Counted from the stretch's first letter, positions 1 to 13,638 are shown. The stretch: 64,000 nucleotides of DNA from Streptococcus suis (GCF_024509555.1 NZ_JAMWEL010000004.1:1-64000), one strand, 5' to 3'. Translations and numbers: made by a program. Notes: a model not told the origin generated them from the sequence alone.

Positions 1-100
1 CCGTTTTTCCGAGACGAATTCTCATCAGAATATCGTTTCTGCTTTTCTTTTCAAAGCGGCGAGATTGGGGAATAGTCAATGGGACGATGGGCTGAGACAT
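1..100 (-). CDS. 5' end of an unidentified gene cut by the window edge
   Basis: On the minus strand an ATG at position 100 opens a frame that stays open for 33 codons to the left edge. It begins MSQPIVPLTIPQSRRFEKKS and is basic and proline-containing, with no signal peptide or membrane segment in the visible part. A good Shine-Dalgarno (GGAGG on the minus strand, about 7 nt before the ATG) supports a real start. I do not recognise the family from so short a piece. It is divergent from the adhesin gene to its right. Confidence 0.55.
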   Translation of the reverse strand, partial: MSQPIVPLTIPQSRRFEKKSRNDILMRIRLGKT

Positions 101-597
101 AATAAATCCTCCAGTTTGTTTTTTATAACAGTATACCGGAGGAAGGAGTGAGTGGATAGATACCTTGTTATTGGGCGGTTACAAATAAGCGAAGTGTTTT
201 CCACTTTAAGCTAGACTATGTTTATTTCTGAGGTTAACGAATAAGTACTTTGCTTGAGTTAACGAGGTTCAATTCTGCTATACGTTTGAAACTGTTTCCA
301 TAATGAAGAATCATTATTTTTGCCAATCATATTTTTCCTATAATAGTTAGTTAAAGCTAGAAAATTTCCTCGTATACGAAAAATTAACTCAGTTGAAATT
401 TAAGATTTGTAAAAATGATGAAACTATATGTAGCTGGAAAGTAGTTACATACATTTTGTACTCATTTGGATTGAATAAATTAGTATAATTATTGATGTAA
501 TGATTCATTTATGATAAAATAAAAATGATAGTTTACTTCTTGAGTACATTTTAAAATTAGTAAACTTGATAGTGTTAAATACAACTTAGGAGCATTC
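101..597. other. AT-rich intergenic region upstream of the adhesin gene
   Basis: No coding region is supported here. The left end holds the minus-strand ribosome binding site of the gene at the edge. A short hairpin (TAATGA-AGAA-TCATTA followed by five T) lies at 301-321. Two near-copies of GGTTAACGA/GTTAACGAG lie around 222-275. The right end carries the adhesin promoter and ribosome binding site. Confidence 0.5.
492..520 (+). promoter_or_regulatory. Probable promoter of the serine-rich adhesin gene
   Basis: TTGATG at 492-497 and TAAAAT at 515-520 are separated by 17 nt, a good sigma-A arrangement. The predicted start near 527 gives a leader of about 70 nt. The ribosome binding site TAGGAG lies 5-6 nt before the ATG at 598. 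Confidence 0.5.
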
Positions 598-3500
598 ATG
601 AATTCAAAACGGTTTAATAAAAATTTTGATGAGATAGATCGAAAAAGTAAAGTTAAGATGCATAAATCAGGTAAGAACTGGGTTCGGACAGTTATGTCTC
701 AATTGAACCTTCTTCGTGTTATTCGAGGTCAGGGTCAAGCTACCATTTCCTTACCTGTCATAGAAAACAGTGAGCGTTTGGATCGTCAGCGTATGGACTA
801 CCTTAAAGCCGTACTTGCTTCAGGAGCTGCAATTACAGGTACTGCCGTAACGACAGCTTTTGCGGAAGAACAAGTGACTGTAATGGAGCAAGAAGCAGAG
901 GGTACTGTTGATACGGTTGTTAACCAGGATTATGTGGTTATCGAGACAGTTTCAACAGAGATTGTGGATGAAGCCAGTCTTTCTGCTTCTGAGTCACTAG
1001 CAGGTTCACTTAGCCATTCTCTTTCACTCAGCCAGTCTATAGATACGTCATTGAGTATCTCACTCAGTCTGAGCGAGGTAGAGAGTCAATCATCATCGAT
1101 TAGCGCCAGTGAGTCGGCGTCGTTTAGTGCTAGCGAATCCAGTTCGATGAGTGCCAGCGAGTCGCACTCTTCATCTTTGAGTGCCAGTGAGTCGGCTTCC
1201 TTGTCTTCATCTGAAGCGTCAGCTGTGGATCAGCAGGTTTCAGCGAGCGAGACTACTTCAGAATCTACAAGTAGCACAAGTACAACAAGCCAGACATCGA
1301 CTGAGGAAACATCGGTTTCGTCTTCGACATCAGAAGTTTCTGAAACCAGTTCATCATCATCATCTTCTGAAACAGGATCTAGTCTTGTTTCAGCCACAAG
1401 TAGCCAGCCAGCTCCACTCAATACTTTCGGAGTTGGTCAAGGTTTATCACTTCTGAATAGTGCAGTGGCGGGAACAGCGACGGCAAGTTCTGAAGTCACA
1501 ACGGCTCTATTGGCAGCTAGCTTGGATAGTTCTTCGTCAAGTGAGTCTGAAACGGAACAGCTAACAACGGAGCTGGATTATACGAATCTAGATAATGCTC
1601 TTGCGAGTTTGAACCATGCCTTATCACTGCCAGCGATTGATGCGACTACGACAACAGCAACGAGCTACCAGCGTTATCAGACAGCTTTGCAGAATGCAGA
1701 AAAAGTCTTGTCAGAAGCCTTGGAATTGAGATATTCTTTGTCAGCAAGTCAAGATGAATTAGAGTCTATGGCAAAGAGAGCTGGTCAGGCAGCAATCTCT
1801 TTAACAGGTCGGATCAATCAGATTGGGGCTGCAGGTGGGAAATTTGCTATAGTTGAAGGTTCCGGGACACGGGCAGTGACCCCCGGTGCCAATGGTACAG
1901 ATGTCAGCAGTTCGGGGGTTATTAATTTTAGGAGACCTTCAACGGAATTTCCACGCGGAGCACTATCTACAGGAACCTTTACTTCCTATGTTAAGGAAGT
2001 GAGATATAGCTACGACGCAAATACAGATGTTATGACCTATACAGTAACAATTACACCAGCAGTTGCTGGCAAGGTCGGTATTGGTATTAGCGTTGATAGC
2101 ACTAGCTCTTTTGGAGCAGCAAAAGTGACAGGAAATGGTACTTTAGATGCTCAGACTGTTGATGAAACCTTGCAAGGAGGTTCTCCTAAGGGGAGATATT
2201 TCTTTATTAGCGGAGTGACTGCAAATACCCCTCTGACTTTTGAGGTGAAAGTTAATACCGATGGTACAGGTATCAATAAGCTCCGCTTAAAAACAGCCAA
2301 TATCAATACTACTAACAATAGTGGTTTTAATGGAACAGTACCTAACCAGCATATCAATCCTAGTCAACGCGGTATCATTACGAACTCTCCAGTTGTTAAG
2401 GCTAACTTTAATGCTGGTGAGACGCAAACCATCTATAGTAAGGTAGCAGATGCACCGACTATTAATGATAATTTGACTAGTACTTCTACAACTGTATCTG
2501 GTACGGGTAATGCAGGAAGTACAGTCACTCTGAGATTCTCAAACGGTGTGACAACGACTGCAGTAGTGCAAGCAAACGGTACTTGGACAGCAACAGCACC
2601 AACAGGAGCCATGTCGGCTTCAACGACCGTTTCAGCAACACAGACCACCGGAAAGACCAATGTTATCGTTGAAAATAACAGAGCTGATGAGGTGCTGAAT
2701 GACCAGACTAACCTCATTTCAGCAGCAACAGTAGCGACTATTCAAGATACAACGCCACCTGTTGTAGAGACACAAGACTTACAAATATTCGAGAACTCGG
2801 TTATCGGAAAAGTGGATAGCAGTGGGAATATCGTTCCTACGGCGATTCGATTAGCGAGAGCGTCGGATAATATCGCTGTAACAGGTGTCCGTTTGGCGGC
2901 CAACTGGGGTTATGCAACTCTTGATGAGTTTAACCAAACAAATGGCCAGAATATTGCGGATGATGTTCTTCAGGATAATATCGAAGTCTATTATCAAGAT
3001 GGGTATGTCTGGGCTAGAAGTAAAAACAATCAGCCACTGATTCGTTTGATGTCGGACAACCAAGTTGGTCAAAACCCTGAACATGGTCCAGGTCGTCACG
3101 CTCGAAGAATTTACGTGTCGGATGGTACCAATGTAACGACTTCGGCTGGTATGGCTGTTCGTGTTACAAGAATCCCGAGTGGTGTTATCAATAAAAACTT
3201 TGGTGAACGTGTCGATCAAACAGAAGTAGACCGTATCATCAATGGTTGGAGAACAGGGGATTTTGCGGATGCGGAATTGACCTATACACCAATGGATTCA
3301 CTTCCACAAATCAATGAAACCAAAATCATTCGTGTCAAGGTAACGAATAAACAAGGCGTTGAAGCAATCGCCAACATCTACGTCAACTATCCACCTGAAG
3401 TACGGATTGTCGTTGATAATGATACAGATACTTCAAAAACTGTCTATGTTTTCCGTGATGAGACAGTCAAGCTAGTTGATGCAGGAACATTCACTGCCAA

Positions 3501-6500
3501 TAGTGACAAATTGAAAGTCGCTACTGCCCTTGACCTTCCTGGAGTAAAAACGCTTCAAATCGTTAACAACAACGACAATAATATCGAGAATGGTAAGGGT
3601 CTGACGCTTGAGATGGGGCCAAACAAGCAGACGGATCCAACAAAACCACAAGAGTCTGATGTTTATCTAACCGGTAAAACGACCGTAGCTAATTTGGCGG
3701 TCGGCGATTACTATAACAAAATTAAAGCGGTCGATGGTTATGATAATACATCGGTTTCTGCGAAACAGCTAGACATCATGATTATGGATGTGCAAGGTGG
3801 TTCAGTTTCTACTATCAATAACGGAACTCGTCTCACTGTTCAAAAAGACTCTGCAGGACAATCCTATATTGATTTAGGCAGCCGTGAGGTGACAAGTCGT
3901 TTTACAGACACTGAAATTTTGGCAGCAGTTGATTATGATTACGGTACATTGAACAACGCCAACAAGGCAACCTTGAAAGCGGGAGCTGGTCTGGAAAAGG
4001 CAATCGTTCTCAATTCAAATCACACTGTAGAAGTCAAGAGAGACAGTAGTGGTGCGGTAACCTATCATACTGTGACGGTTCGTGTGAAGACTTCGACAAA
4101 TGTCTATAAGGATGTACAAGTTCGATTTAAGTATGTAGACACAACGGCACCGACAATTACAGAACCACGTACTATCTATGTCTTCAAAGATACTGCGATG
4201 ACCCAAAGCTTGCAGTTGGCTAAGATGTCAGATGCAGGTACTGGTATTAATACGACAACATCTGGAACTAGCAATTTACAAGGTTTGACTTTGGCTAAGA
4301 ACTCAACAGATGGTAATAAGAATGTCACGTTGATAGTCAGCGGGACAACATCTGCCAACGTTGGACAGTATACCCAGGTTCTGACAGCTAATGATCAAGG
4401 ACAACCTTTGTCTACGACAAATAACCAAGCGGTTCTTCAAGTCATCTCGGCAGCCAACTCTACTATTCAGCGTGCCAACCATACACCGATTACTTGGAAT
4501 GAAGTAAAAGCTAGCGTTGCAAGTACCTTGGCTGGTAACCATGCAGGTGCAGGCTTGTCTTATAAGTTGCTTGTAAATGGTACGCCTGTTAATGATGCAA
4601 ATGTAACTACATCACAAATTCCTACAGTTGATGGTAGTGTAACCGTTCGTTTGACAACGGACTATAATGGAGTTGACGATGCCGGCGTTTACAAAGATGT
4701 TGTAGTGACTCTGGATTACCCAGAGAAAGTGGCACCAGTTGTAGACATTACTGCCAACAATGTATTTGTATTCAAGGATGAAGCAGTTAAAGTAGCCAAT
4801 GCTAACTTTACGCAACTAGATGGAGCAGCAGGAACACGTTTGCAAATTGGTACAGCTACTGACCAAACTGGTGTCGGTACCGTTGCAATCGTGGATGCAA
4901 CAAGTGGAGCAGAAGCCAACCGTGGTTTGACGGTTTCTACCGATGGAGCCAATACTTCAAAAACCATCTACATCAGTGGCACGCCTACTGCAGAAAAGAA
5001 TCTGTATACCAGCAAGGTAAAAGCAGCAGATACGCTTGGTACATCAGGTAGTTCTCAGGAAAATCTTTCTCTTTACATCCTAGAGGTTCCGAGTGAGATT
5101 ACCCTCGCAACAAGAGAAGTAACAGGTACCAAGTATACAAATGATGAAATTGCTCAAGCAGCGATCGATGCGGTCTTGGCAGGAAATGATAACCAAAAAG
5201 CAGCGGCTAATTTGACGGCTAAGGTCATTGCCAACGAAAGTCATCCTCAAGATCTCTATCGTCCAAATCATACGATAACTGTTCGTGTGATGACTGCGAG
5301 TGGGACTTATAAGGATGTACGTGTTAATGTTAAATATGTAGATACGACTAATCCAACGATTACGACAAATAACCTATATGTCTTTGGTGGTACTCCTCTG
5401 CAAAATCCTGTAGATATTGTTGCAAGTACTAATGATACTGGAAGTGGTGTTGATAACAATACTATCCGCTTGAGAGATACAGGTACAGGGCTAACCATTA
5501 ATTCCAATGGTGAAGTAACAGGCACCTTCTCTCCGGCTGAGGCAGGTTCCTATACGCGACATGTTCAGGTTTCGGATAGGAGCACTGATAATAACAATGG
5601 TGCTAACACTGGTGAGGCAAGCTTTCAAGTGCTTTCTGTCACACCACAAAGTGCTACACTGACTAAAACACTGACTGGCAATACTAAGTTTACCGACGAT
5701 GAAATCAAGCAGGCTGTTCTTAATGCTATGACGGCAAATAATTTTGCGGCCTTTGGAACCATGTCAACAACCTATCGTAACGCGTCAGGTTTGTTGGATA
5801 TTTCAGCCTATTCCATTGTTGGTACGCCAAATCATACGTTCACAGCAGGTCAGCATACTGTGACGGTTCGCATGACAAATGCCCAAGGGAACTATGCAGA
5901 CGTCACAGTGACTATCAACTACACGAATGCTGCTCCGGTTATTTCAGACCAAACTTCATTATCAGCTATTAAACGTTCTGATAGCACACCGGTTACTCTT
6001 GATTTATCTACAGCTGTGACAGTAACAGATGCGGAAGATGATAGTAGTACAACTGATGCAAATAATACTTCTGTTACCTACAAGATTAAAGGTCCAGATG
6101 GAACTGTTCTAAAAACGGTTACTGCATTGAAAGGACAACCTGCTCCGATCAACGTTAATGAATTAACAGCAGGAACCTATACTGTTGAAGTTGAAGCTAG
6201 GGATAGTGCAGGAGCGACGACTACAAGCAATTTCCAATTGACTGTAAAAGACAATACTTCACCAACTATTGAAGCAAATGATAGAGTGGTAGATCGTAGT
6301 GGCAAAGCGACGATTGATGTAGCAGAGGGAGTGAGTGTTACAGATACTGAAGATAATCAGGCAGGAGTAGTAACAGCTGTTACATTTAAAGTTGTGAATG
6401 AACTTGGACAAGTTGTATACGACGGTCCGAACTCAGTTATTCCAGCAGGAACCTTACTTGCAGGAGTTTATACAGTTACTGTTACAGCTACGGATTCACA

Positions 6501-9500
6501 CGGAGCTAAAACTGAGAAATCCTACAAGTTGACTGTGACGGATAGAGCATCTGAATCTATCTCAGCAAGTCTATCGTCCTCTGAATCTGCTTCAATTAGT
6601 GCGTCAACTTCAGCAAGTACGTCAGCAAGCGAATCCGCCTCAACCAGTGCGTCCACCTCGGCAAGTATGAGTGCTAGTGAGTCGGCATCGACAAGTGCAT
6701 CGACTTCCGCAAGTACATCAGCAAGCGAGTCCGCCTCGACTAGTGCGTCCACCTCAGCAAGTACGTCAGCCAGCGAGTCCGCCTCAATGAGTGCTTCGAC
6801 CTCAGCACGCACAAGTGCCAGCGAATCTGCTTCGACCAGTGCGTCAACTTCAGCAAGTACGTCAGCAAGTGAGTCCGCGTCGACCAGTGCTTCGACCTCA
6901 GCAAGCACGTCAGCCAGCGAATCCGCATCGACTAGTGCGTCAATCTCAGCAAGTACGTCAGCTTCTGAGTCCGCCTCAATGAGTGCTTCGACCTCAGCAA
7001 GCACAAGTGCTTCCGAGTCAGCCTCAACTAGTGCATCAACCTCAGCAAGCATCAGTGCCAGCGAGTCAGCTTCGACCAGTGCGTCTACCTCAGCTAGCAC
7101 AAGTTCTTCCGAGTCAGCCTCAACTAGTGCGTCAACCTCAGCAAGTATGAGTGCCAGCGAGTCAGCGTCCACGAGTGCGTCTACCTCAGCTAGCACAAGT
7201 TCTTCCGAGTCAGCCTCAACTAGTGCGTCAACCTCAGCAAGCACGTCAGCCAGCGAATCCGCATCGACTAGTGCGTCAACCTCCGCAAGTACATCAGCTT
7301 CTGAGTCAGCGTCGACTAGTGCGTCAACCTCCGCAAGTACATCAGCTAGCGAATCCGCTTCGACCAGTGCGTCAACCTCAGCAAGTACAAGTGCCAGCGA
7401 GTCAGCGTCGACTAGTGCGTCAACCTCCGCAAGTACTTCAGCCAGCGAGTCAGCCTCGACCAGTGCATCTACTTCCGCAAGTATGAGTGCCAGCGAGTCA
7501 GCGTCGACTAGTGCGTCAACCTCCGCAAGTACATCAGCTTCTGAGTCAGCGTCGACTAGTGCGTCGACTTCGGCAAGCACAAGTTCTTCCGCGTCCGCTT
7601 CGACCAGTGCGTCTACTTCAGCAAGTACATCAGCCAGCGAGTCAGCCTCAACAAGTGCGTCGACCTCAGCAAGTACATCAGCTTCTGAGTCCGCCTCGAC
7701 TAGTGCGTCTACTTCAGCAAGTATGAGTGCCAGCGAATCAGCCTCGACCAGTGCGTCGACCTCAGCAAGTACTTCAGCCAGCGAGTCGGCCTCGACCAGT
7801 GCGTCAACTTCTGCAAGTACCAGTGCCAGCGAGTCAGCTTCGGCCAGTGCGTCAACTTCAGCAAGTACGTCTGCTTCTGAGTCATCCTCGACAAGTGCGT
7901 CAACTTCAGCAAGCACGTCAGCTTCTGAGTCAGCATCGACAAGTGCGTCAACCTCCGCAAGTACCAGTGCCAGCGAGTCCGCGTCGACAAGTGCGTCTAC
8001 CTCAGCAAGCACATCAGCTAGCGAGTCGGCATCAACTAGTGCGTCGACATCGGCAAGTACATCCGCATCCGAGTCGGCATCAACTAGCGCATCTACTTCA
8101 GCAAGTACATCCGCAAGCGAGTCGGCATCGACAAGTGCGTCAACTTCAGCAAGCACGTCTGCTTCTGAGTCAGCCTCGACTAGTGCATCTACCTCAGCAA
8201 GCACGTCAGCTTCCGAGTCAGCTTCGACAAGTGCGTCTACCTCAGCAAGCACATCAGCTAGCGAGTCGGCATCAACTAGTGCGTCGACATCGGCAAGTAC
8301 ATCCGCATCCGAGTCGGCATCAACTAGCGCATCTACTTCAGCAAGTACCAGTGCCAGCGAGTCGGCATCGACGAGTGCGTCAACTTCCGCAAGTACATCA
8401 GCTAGTGAATCCGCATCGACCAGTGCATCGACTTCAGCAAGTACGTCAGCTAGCGAATCTGCTTCGACAAGTGCGTCTACCTCAGCAAGCACTTCAGCCA
8501 GCGAGTCAGCTTCGACCAGTGCGTCAACCTCAGCAAGTACGTCCGCATCCGAGTCGGCATCAACTAGCGCGTCAACTTCCGCAAGTACATCCGCATCCGA
8601 GTCGGCATCAACTAGCGCATCGACTTCCGCAAGCGAGTCGGCATCGACGAGTGCGTCAACTTCCGCAAGTACATCAGCTAGTGAATCCGCATCGACCAGT
8701 GCATCTACTTCAGCAAGCACTTCAGCCAGCGAGTCAGCCTCAACTAGTGCGTCAACTTCAGCGAGCACAAGTGCCAGCGAGTCGGCATCGACTAGTGCGT
8801 CAACTTCAGCAAGCACTTCAGCCAGCGAGTCAGCGTCGACTAGTGCGTCAACCTCAGCAAGTACGTCAGCTTCTGAGTCCGCCTCGACTAGTGCGTCAAC
8901 TTCAGCAAGTATGAGTGCCAGCGAGTCAGCGTCGACTAGTGCGTCAACCTCAGCAAGTACGTCAGCCAGCGAGTCCGCTTCGACAAGTGCGTCGACTTCA
9001 GCAAGTATGAGTGCCAGCGAGTCCGCCTCAACTAGTGCGTCAACTTCAGCAAGTATGAGTGCCAGCGAGTCCGCGTCGACCAGTGCGTCAACCTCAGCTA
9101 GCACAAGTTCTTCCGAGTCGGCTTCGACCAGTGCGTCAACATCCGCAAGTACCTCAGCAAGCGAATCTGCTTCGACTAGTGCGTCGACATCCGCAAGCAC
9201 ATCAGCCAGCGAGTCCGCTTCGACAAGTGCGTCGACTTCAGCAAGTATGAGTGCCAGCGAGTCCGCCTCAACTAGTGCGTCAACTTCAGCAAGTATGAGT
9301 GCCAGCGAGTCCGCCTCGACCAGTGCGTCAACCTCAGCAAGCACAAGTGCTTCCGAGTCCGCATCGACGAGTGCCAGCGAGTCGGCTTCAACTAGCGCGT
9401 CAACTAGTGCGTCAACCTCAGCGAGCACAAGTGCTTCTGAGTCTGCATCGGCTAGTGCGTCAACTTCAGCAAGTACGTCCGCTTCTGAGTCAGCGTCGAC

Positions 9501-12500
9501 TAGTGCGTCAACTTCCGCAAGTACATCCGCATCCGAGTCGGCATCAACCAGCGCGTCAACCTCAGCAAGTATATCAGCTAGCGAATCTGCTTCGACTAGT
9601 GCGTCTACCTCAGCAAGCACATCAGCCAGCGAGTCAGCGTCGACTAGTGCGTCAACTTCAGCAAGCGCATCAGCCAGCGAGTCTGCATCGACCAGTGCGT
9701 CAACCTCAGCAAGCACATCAGCCAGCGAGTCAGCCTCAACTAGTGCGTCAACTTCAGCGAGCACAAGTGCTTCCGAGTCCGCATCGACCAGTGCGTCAAC
9801 CTCAGCAAGTACGTCAGCTAGCGAGTCAGCGTCGACTAGTGCGTCAACTTCTGCAAGTATGAGTGCTAGCGAGTCGGCCTCAACTAGTGCGTCTACTTCA
9901 GCAAGTACGTCAGCTAGCGAGTCAGCCTCAACTAGTGCGTCAACTTCTGCAAGTACATCCGCATCCGAGTCGGCATCGACTAGTGCGTCAACATCCGCAA
10001 GTACATCAGCTAGTGAATCCGCGTCGACCAGTGCGTCAACCTCAGCAAGCACAAGTGCTTCCGAGTCAGCGTCGACTAGTGCGTCAACATCCGCAAGTAT
10101 GAGTGCCAGCGAGTCAGCGTCGACCAGTGCGTCTACCTCAGCAAGCATGTCAGCAAGCGAATCCGCATCGACCAGTGCATCGACTTCCGCAAGTACGTCA
10201 GCTTCAGAATCCGCTTCAACTAGTGCGTCTACTTCAGCAAGTACATCCGCATCCGAGTCGGTTTCAACTAGCGCGTCAACCTCAGCAAGTACGTCAGCCA
10301 GCGAATCAGCTTCGACTAGTGCGTCAACCTCAGCGAGCACAAGTGCTTCTGAGTCGGCATCAACTAGTGCATCAACCTCAGCAAGTACATCAGCTAGTGA
10401 ATCCGCGTCGACCAGTGCGTCAACTTCAGCAAGTATGAGTGCCAGCGAGTCGGCATCAACTAGTGCGTCAACCTCAGCAAGCACGTCAGCCAGCGAGTCG
10501 GCATCGACTAGTGCGTCGACTTCAGCAAGTACATCCGCATCCGAGTCGGCATCAACTAGCGCATCGACTTCAGCAAGTACATCCGCATCCGAGTCCGCTT
10601 CAACTAGTGCATCGACTTCAGCAAGTACCAGTGCCAGCGAATCAGCTTCGACTAGTGCGTCCACCTCAGCGAGCACAAGTGCTTCCGAGTCGGCATCGAC
10701 TAGTGCGTCAACCTCAGCAAGTACCAGTGCCAGCGAGTCCGCCTCGACCTCAGCATCTGAATCAGCATCAACCTCAGCGTCTGAGTCAGCATCGACTAGT
10801 GCGTCGACTTCAGCAAGTACGTCAGCTAGTGAGTCAGCGTCGACCAGTGCATCAACCTCAGCAAGCACGTCAGCCAGCGAGTCCGCGTCAACCTCAGCGA
10901 GCACAAGTGCTTCCGAGTCCGCCTCGACTAGTGCGTCTACCTCAGCAAGTACCAGTGCCAGCGAGTCCGCCTCGACCTCAGAATCTGAATCAGCATCAAC
11001 CTCAGCGTCTGAGTCAGCATCGACCTCAGCGTCTGAATCCGCATCAACATCAGCATCTGAGTCAGCATCGACCTCAGCGTCAGAATCAGCAAGCACGTCA
11101 GCCAGCGAGTCCGCATCGACCAGTGCATCGACTTCTGCAAGTACGTCAGCCAGCGAGTCCGCATCGACGAGTGCGTCGACCTCAGCAAGTACCTCAGCGT
11201 CTGAGTCAGCAAGCACCTCAGCGTCAGAATCAGCATCGACCTCAGCATCTGAGTCCGCATCGACGAGTGCGTCTACTTCAGCAAGTACGTCAGCTAGTGA
11301 GTCGGCATCGACTAGTGCATCAACCTCAGCAAGCACTTCAGCCAGCGAGTCAGCGTCGACCAGTGCGTCGACCTCAGCAAGCACTTCAGCCAGCGAGTCA
11401 GCGTCGACCAGTGCGTCGACCTCAGCAAGCACAAGTGCTTCCGAGTCAGCCTCAACTAGTGCGTCAACATCCGCAAGTATGAGTGCAAGCGAGTCCGCCT
11501 CGACTAGTGCGTCGACTTCGGCAAGTACGTCAGCTAGCGAATCAGCCTCGACTAGTGCGTCAACATCGGCAAGCGAGTCGGCATCGACTAGTGCATCAAC
11601 CTCAGCAAGCACGTCAGCAAGCGAGTCAGCCTCGACTAGTGCGTCAACATCGGCAAGCACGTCAGCAAGCGAGTCCGCATCAACAAGTGCGTCAACTTCA
11701 GCAAGCACGTCAGCCAGTGAGTCCGCGTCGACCAGTGCGTCAACATCGGCAAGTATGAGTGCCAGCGAGTCGGCATCAACCAGCGCATCTACTTCAGCAA
11801 GTACATCCGCATCCGAGTCAGCTTCAACTAGCGCCTCGACTTCCGCAAGTACGTCAGCCAGCGAGTCCGCTTCGACCAGTGCGTCAACCTCAGCAAGTAC
11901 ATCCGCATCCGAGTCAGCTTCAACTAGCGTCTCGACTTCCGCAAGTACGTCAGCCAGCGAGTCCGCATCGACCAGTGCCTCGACCTCAGCAAGTACATCC
12001 GCATCCGAGTCAGCTTCAACTAGCGCCTCGACTTCCGCAAGTACGTCCGCATCCGAGTCGGCTTCAACTAGCGCCTCGACTTCCGCAAGTACCAGTGCCA
12101 GTGAGTCGGCCTCGACCAGTGCGTCAACTTCAGCGAGCACAAGTGCCTCCGAGTCCGCATCGACTAGTGCGTCAACTTCAGCAAGTACATCAGCAAGCGA
12201 GTCGGCTTCAACTAGCGCCTCGACCTCAGCAAGTACATCAGCAAGCGAGTCGGCCTCAACTAGTGCGTCTACCTCAGCAAGCACGTCAGCCAGCGAGTCC
12301 GCTTCGACCAGTGCATCGACCTCAGCAAGCACAAGTGCCAGCGAGTCAGCCTCGACCAGTGCATCGACCTCAGCAAGTACAAGTGCCAGCGAATCTGCTT
12401 CGACCAGTGCATCGACCTCAGCAAGCACGTCAGCCAGCGAGTCAGCGTCGACCAGTGCGTCAACTTCAGCAAGTACATCAGCCAGCGAGTCGGCTTCAAC

Positions 12501-13491
12501 TAGTGCGTCTACCTCAGCAAGCACATCAGCTTCAGAGTCAGCGTCGACTAGTGCGTCAACTTCAGCAAGTATGAGTGCAAGCGAGTCAGCCTCAACTAGT
12601 GCGTCAACTTCAGCAAGTACATCAGCCAGCGAGTCGGCTTCAACAAGTGCGTCAACTTCAGCAAGTATGAGTGCCAGCGAGTCAGCCTCGACTAGTGCGT
12701 CAACATCGGCAAGTACATCAGCAAGCGAATCAGCATCAACCAGTGCGTCTACTTCGGCAAGTATGAGTGCCAGCGAGTCAGCGTCGACCAGTGCGTTAAC
12801 ATCGGCAAGTACGTCAGCAAGCGAGTCGGCTTCAACAAGTGCATCGGTTTCGGCAAGTACGTCAGCTAGCGAGTCAGCCTCGACTAGTGCGTCTACCTCA
12901 GCGAGCACAAGTGCTTCCGAGTCAGCCTCAACTAGTGCGTCTACCTCAGCAAGCACAAGTGCTTCCGAGTCAGCGTCGACTAGTGCGTCTACTTCGGCAA
13001 GTATGAGTGCTAGTGAGTCAGCGTCGACTAGTGCGTCTACTTCGGCAAGTATGAGTGCCAGCGAGTCGGCTTCAACAAGTGCGTCTACCTCAGCAAGCAC
13101 ATCAGCTTCAGAGTCAGCGTCCACGAGTGCATCGGCCTCAGCAAGCACAAGTGCTTCCGAGTCCGCCTCGACTAGTGCGTCAACATCGGCAAGTACATCA
13201 GCAAGCGAATCAGCATCAACCAGTGCGTCTACTTCGGCAAGTATGAGTGCCAGCGAGTCCGCCTCGACCAGTGCGTCAACTTCCGCAAGTATGAGTGCCA
13301 GCGAGTCCGCATCTGAATCGGCATCGACCAGCACCTCGACTTCTGAATCAACAAGTCCAAAACTTACAAGACTACCAAGCACAGGTGAAGAGAGGATAGA
13401 ACTAGCGGGTGCAGTTAGCGCTGCAATGTTGCTAGGTGCCTTTGCTCTTACAGCAAGACGTCGTCGTAAAAAAGACGAAGAAACTGAATAG
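598..13491 (+). CDS. Giant serine-rich repeat surface adhesin (SRRP), LPXTG-anchored
   Basis: A 4297-residue cell-wall-anchored adhesin. The N-terminus has the KxYKxGKxW-type motif of proteins exported by the accessory SecA2/SecY2 route (KMHKSGKNW, residues 20-28) and a hydrophobic stretch ending in TTAFA (about 66-89). A short serine-rich region (about 125-285) precedes a non-repetitive region (about 290-1983). That region carries four modules opening with Y/F-V-F-x-D/G (near residues 950, 1194, 1390 and 1594) and two Ig/cadherin-like domains just before the repeats. Residues about 1984-4255 are nearly uninterrupted SAS(T/E/M)-type repeats. LPSTG (4259-4263), a hydrophobic helix and a basic tail complete the sortase signal. 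In this family the serine repeats are O-glycosylated and form a long stalk presenting the binding region. It may be related to the S. suis SRRP called SssP1, but I cannot verify that. No SecA2/SecY2 or glycosylation genes follow it in the window. Confidence 0.95.
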   Translation: MNSKRFNKNFDEIDRKSKVKMHKSGKNWVRTVMSQLNLLRVIRGQGQATISLPVIENSERLDRQRMDYLKAVLASGAAITGTAVTTAFAEEQVTVMEQEAEGTVDTVVNQDYVVIETVSTEIVDEASLSASESLAGSLSHSLSLSQSIDTSLSISLSLSEVESQSSSISASESASFSASESSSMSASESHSSSLSASESASLSSSEASAVDQQVSASETTSESTSSTSTTSQTSTEETSVSSSTSEVSETSSSSSSSETGSSLVSATSSQPAPLNTFGVGQGLSLLNSAVAGTATASSEVTTALLAASLDSSSSSESETEQLTTELDYTNLDNALASLNHALSLPAIDATTTTATSYQRYQTALQNAEKVLSEALELRYSLSASQDELESMAKRAGQAAISLTGRINQIGAAGGKFAIVEGSGTRAVTPGANGTDVSSSGVINFRRPSTEFPRGALSTGTFTSYVKEVRYSYDANTDVMTYTVTITPAVAGKVGIGISVDSTSSFGAAKVTGNGTLDAQTVDETLQGGSPKGRYFFISGVTANTPLTFEVKVNTDGTGINKLRLKTANINTTNNSGFNGTVPNQHINPSQRGIITNSPVVKANFNAGETQTIYSKVADAPTINDNLTSTSTTVSGTGNAGSTVTLRFSNGVTTTAVVQANGTWTATAPTGAMSASTTVSATQTTGKTNVIVENNRADEVLNDQTNLISAATVATIQDTTPPVVETQDLQIFENSVIGKVDSSGNIVPTAIRLARASDNIAVTGVRLAANWGYATLDEFNQTNGQNIADDVLQDNIEVYYQDGYVWARSKNNQPLIRLMSDNQVGQNPEHGPGRHARRIYVSDGTNVTTSAGMAVRVTRIPSGVINKNFGERVDQTEVDRIINGWRTGDFADAELTYTPMDSLPQINETKIIRVKVTNKQGVEAIANIYVNYPPEVRIVVDNDTDTSKTVYVFRDETVKLVDAGTFTANSDKLKVATALDLPGVKTLQIVNNNDNNIENGKGLTLEMGPNKQTDPTKPQESDVYLTGKTTVANLAVGDYYNKIKAVDGYDNTSVSAKQLDIMIMDVQGGSVSTINNGTRLTVQKDSAGQSYIDLGSREVTSRFTDTEILAAVDYDYGTLNNANKATLKAGAGLEKAIVLNSNHTVEVKRDSSGAVTYHTVTVRVKTSTNVYKDVQVRFKYVDTTAPTITEPRTIYVFKDTAMTQSLQLAKMSDAGTGINTTTSGTSNLQGLTLAKNSTDGNKNVTLIVSGTTSANVGQYTQVLTANDQGQPLSTTNNQAVLQVISAANSTIQRANHTPITWNEVKASVASTLAGNHAGAGLSYKLLVNGTPVNDANVTTSQIPTVDGSVTVRLTTDYNGVDDAGVYKDVVVTLDYPEKVAPVVDITANNVFVFKDEAVKVANANFTQLDGAAGTRLQIGTATDQTGVGTVAIVDATSGAEANRGLTVSTDGANTSKTIYISGTPTAEKNLYTSKVKAADTLGTSGSSQENLSLYILEVPSEITLATREVTGTKYTNDEIAQAAIDAVLAGNDNQKAAANLTAKVIANESHPQDLYRPNHTITVRVMTASGTYKDVRVNVKYVDTTNPTITTNNLYVFGGTPLQNPVDIVASTNDTGSGVDNNTIRLRDTGTGLTINSNGEVTGTFSPAEAGSYTRHVQVSDRSTDNNNGANTGEASFQVLSVTPQSATLTKTLTGNTKFTDDEIKQAVLNAMTANNFAAFGTMSTTYRNASGLLDISAYSIVGTPNHTFTAGQHTVTVRMTNAQGNYADVTVTINYTNAAPVISDQTSLSAIKRSDSTPVTLDLSTAVTVTDAEDDSSTTDANNTSVTYKIKGPDGTVLKTVTALKGQPAPINVNELTAGTYTVEVEARDSAGATTTSNFQLTVKDNTSPTIEANDRVVDRSGKATIDVAEGVSVTDTEDNQAGVVTAVTFKVVNELGQVVYDGPNSVIPAGTLLAGVYTVTVTATDSHGAKTEKSYKLTVTDRASESISASLSSSESASISASTSASTSASESASTSASTSASMSASESASTSASTSASTSASESASTSASTSASTSASESASMSASTSARTSASESASTSASTSASTSASESASTSASTSASTSASESASTSASISASTSASESASMSASTSASTSASESASTSASTSASISASESASTSASTSASTSSSESASTSASTSASMSASESASTSASTSASTSSSESASTSASTSASTSASESASTSASTSASTSASESASTSASTSASTSASESASTSASTSASTSASESASTSASTSASTSASESASTSASTSASMSASESASTSASTSASTSASESASTSASTSASTSSSASASTSASTSASTSASESASTSASTSASTSASESASTSASTSASMSASESASTSASTSASTSASESASTSASTSASTSASESASASASTSASTSASESSSTSASTSASTSASESASTSASTSASTSASESASTSASTSASTSASESASTSASTSASTSASESASTSASTSASTSASESASTSASTSASTSASESASTSASTSASTSASESASTSASTSASTSASESASTSASTSASTSASESASTSASTSASTSASESASTSASTSASTSASESASTSASTSASTSASESASTSASTSASTSASESASTSASTSASTSASESASTSASTSASTSASESASTSASTSASESASTSASTSASTSASESASTSASTSASTSASESASTSASTSASTSASESASTSASTSASTSASESASTSASTSASTSASESASTSASTSASMSASESASTSASTSASTSASESASTSASTSASMSASESASTSASTSASMSASESASTSASTSASTSSSESASTSASTSASTSASESASTSASTSASTSASESASTSASTSASMSASESASTSASTSASMSASESASTSASTSASTSASESASTSASESASTSASTSASTSASTSASESASASASTSASTSASESASTSASTSASTSASESASTSASTSASISASESASTSASTSASTSASESASTSASTSASASASESASTSASTSASTSASESASTSASTSASTSASESASTSASTSASTSASESASTSASTSASMSASESASTSASTSASTSASESASTSASTSASTSASESASTSASTSASTSASESASTSASTSASTSASESASTSASTSASMSASESASTSASTSASMSASESASTSASTSASTSASESASTSASTSASTSASESVSTSASTSASTSASESASTSASTSASTSASESASTSASTSASTSASESASTSASTSASMSASESASTSASTSASTSASESASTSASTSASTSASESASTSASTSASTSASESASTSASTSASTSASESASTSASTSASTSASESASTSASTSASTSASESASTSASESASTSASESASTSASTSASTSASESASTSASTSASTSASESASTSASTSASESASTSASTSASTSASESASTSESESASTSASESASTSASESASTSASESASTSASESASTSASESASTSASTSASTSASESASTSASTSASTSASESASTSASESASTSASESASTSASTSASTSASESASTSASTSASTSASESASTSASTSASTSASESASTSASTSASTSASESASTSASTSASMSASESASTSASTSASTSASESASTSASTSASESASTSASTSASTSASESASTSASTSASTSASESASTSASTSASTSASESASTSASTSASMSASESASTSASTSASTSASESASTSASTSASTSASESASTSASTSASTSASESASTSVSTSASTSASESASTSASTSASTSASESASTSASTSASTSASESASTSASTSASTSASESASTSASTSASTSASESASTSASTSASTSASESASTSASTSASTSASESASTSASTSASTSASESASTSASTSASTSASESASTSASTSASTSASESASTSASTSASTSASESASTSASTSASTSASESASTSASTSASTSASESASTSASTSASMSASESASTSASTSASTSASESASTSASTSASMSASESASTSASTSASTSASESASTSASTSASMSASESASTSALTSASTSASESASTSASVSASTSASESASTSASTSASTSASESASTSASTSASTSASESASTSASTSASMSASESASTSASTSASMSASESASTSASTSASTSASESASTSASASASTSASESASTSASTSASTSASESASTSASTSASMSASESASTSASTSASMSASESASESASTSTSTSESTSPKLTRLPSTGEERIELAGAVSAAMLLGAFALTARRRRKKDEETE
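6547..13356 (+). repeat. Coding tandem repeat, 48-bp unit (16 residues), serine-rich stalk
   Basis: About 6.8 kb encode variations of [16 protein letters not shown], a 16-residue (48-bp) unit. At the fourth-T position M or I sometimes replaces T; single V, L or R residues are rare. Between about 10740 and 11260 the period shortens to 8 residues (SASESAST) with units such as TSESESAST. The protein repeat is nearly perfect, but serine codons (TCA, TCG, TCC, TCT, AGT, AGC) are heavily mixed, so neighbouring DNA units differ. The region is visibly richer in G+C than the flanks. Confidence 0.95.
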
Positions 13492-13529
13492 TTAGAGACC
13501 GATAATGTAGGTAATCTGAAAATTTTTGT

Positions 13530-13585
13530 AAAACTCTGTAATTTAGTAGTGAATCAACTCATTACGATGATTACAGAGTTTTTTA
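13530..13585 (+). terminator. Rho-independent terminator after the adhesin gene
   Basis: Inverted repeat aaactctgtaat / attacagagttt with a loop of about 27 nt, followed by a run of T. It starts 39 nt after the stop codon. A second small inverted repeat (CCTACAA...TTGTAGG, 13606-13625) followed by T-rich DNA may act as a backup. Confidence 0.6.
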
Positions 13586-13638
13586 TTATTTCAAAAATGT
13601 AGGAGCCTACAAATTTAATTGTAGGTTTGTTTCTTTTA

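Noticed and set aside
7151..13246. Several Gln/Arg/Val/Pro-rich open frames in another plus-strand frame of the serine repeats
   Set aside because: Frame-shifted shadows of the same repeat; starts are the ATG within AGTATGAGT variants and lack ribosome sites.
6547..13356. Possible CRISPR-like or satellite array
   Set aside because: The 48-bp periodicity is in frame, continuous and codes for the stalk; there are no unique spacers.
6522..13382. A 2286-codon open frame on the minus strand opposite the serine repeats ([17 protein letters not shown] repeats)
   Set aside because: It exists only because the repeated serine/alanine/threonine codons contain no stop in that phase. It has no promoter, ribosome site or independent conservation signal, and it ends with the repeat.
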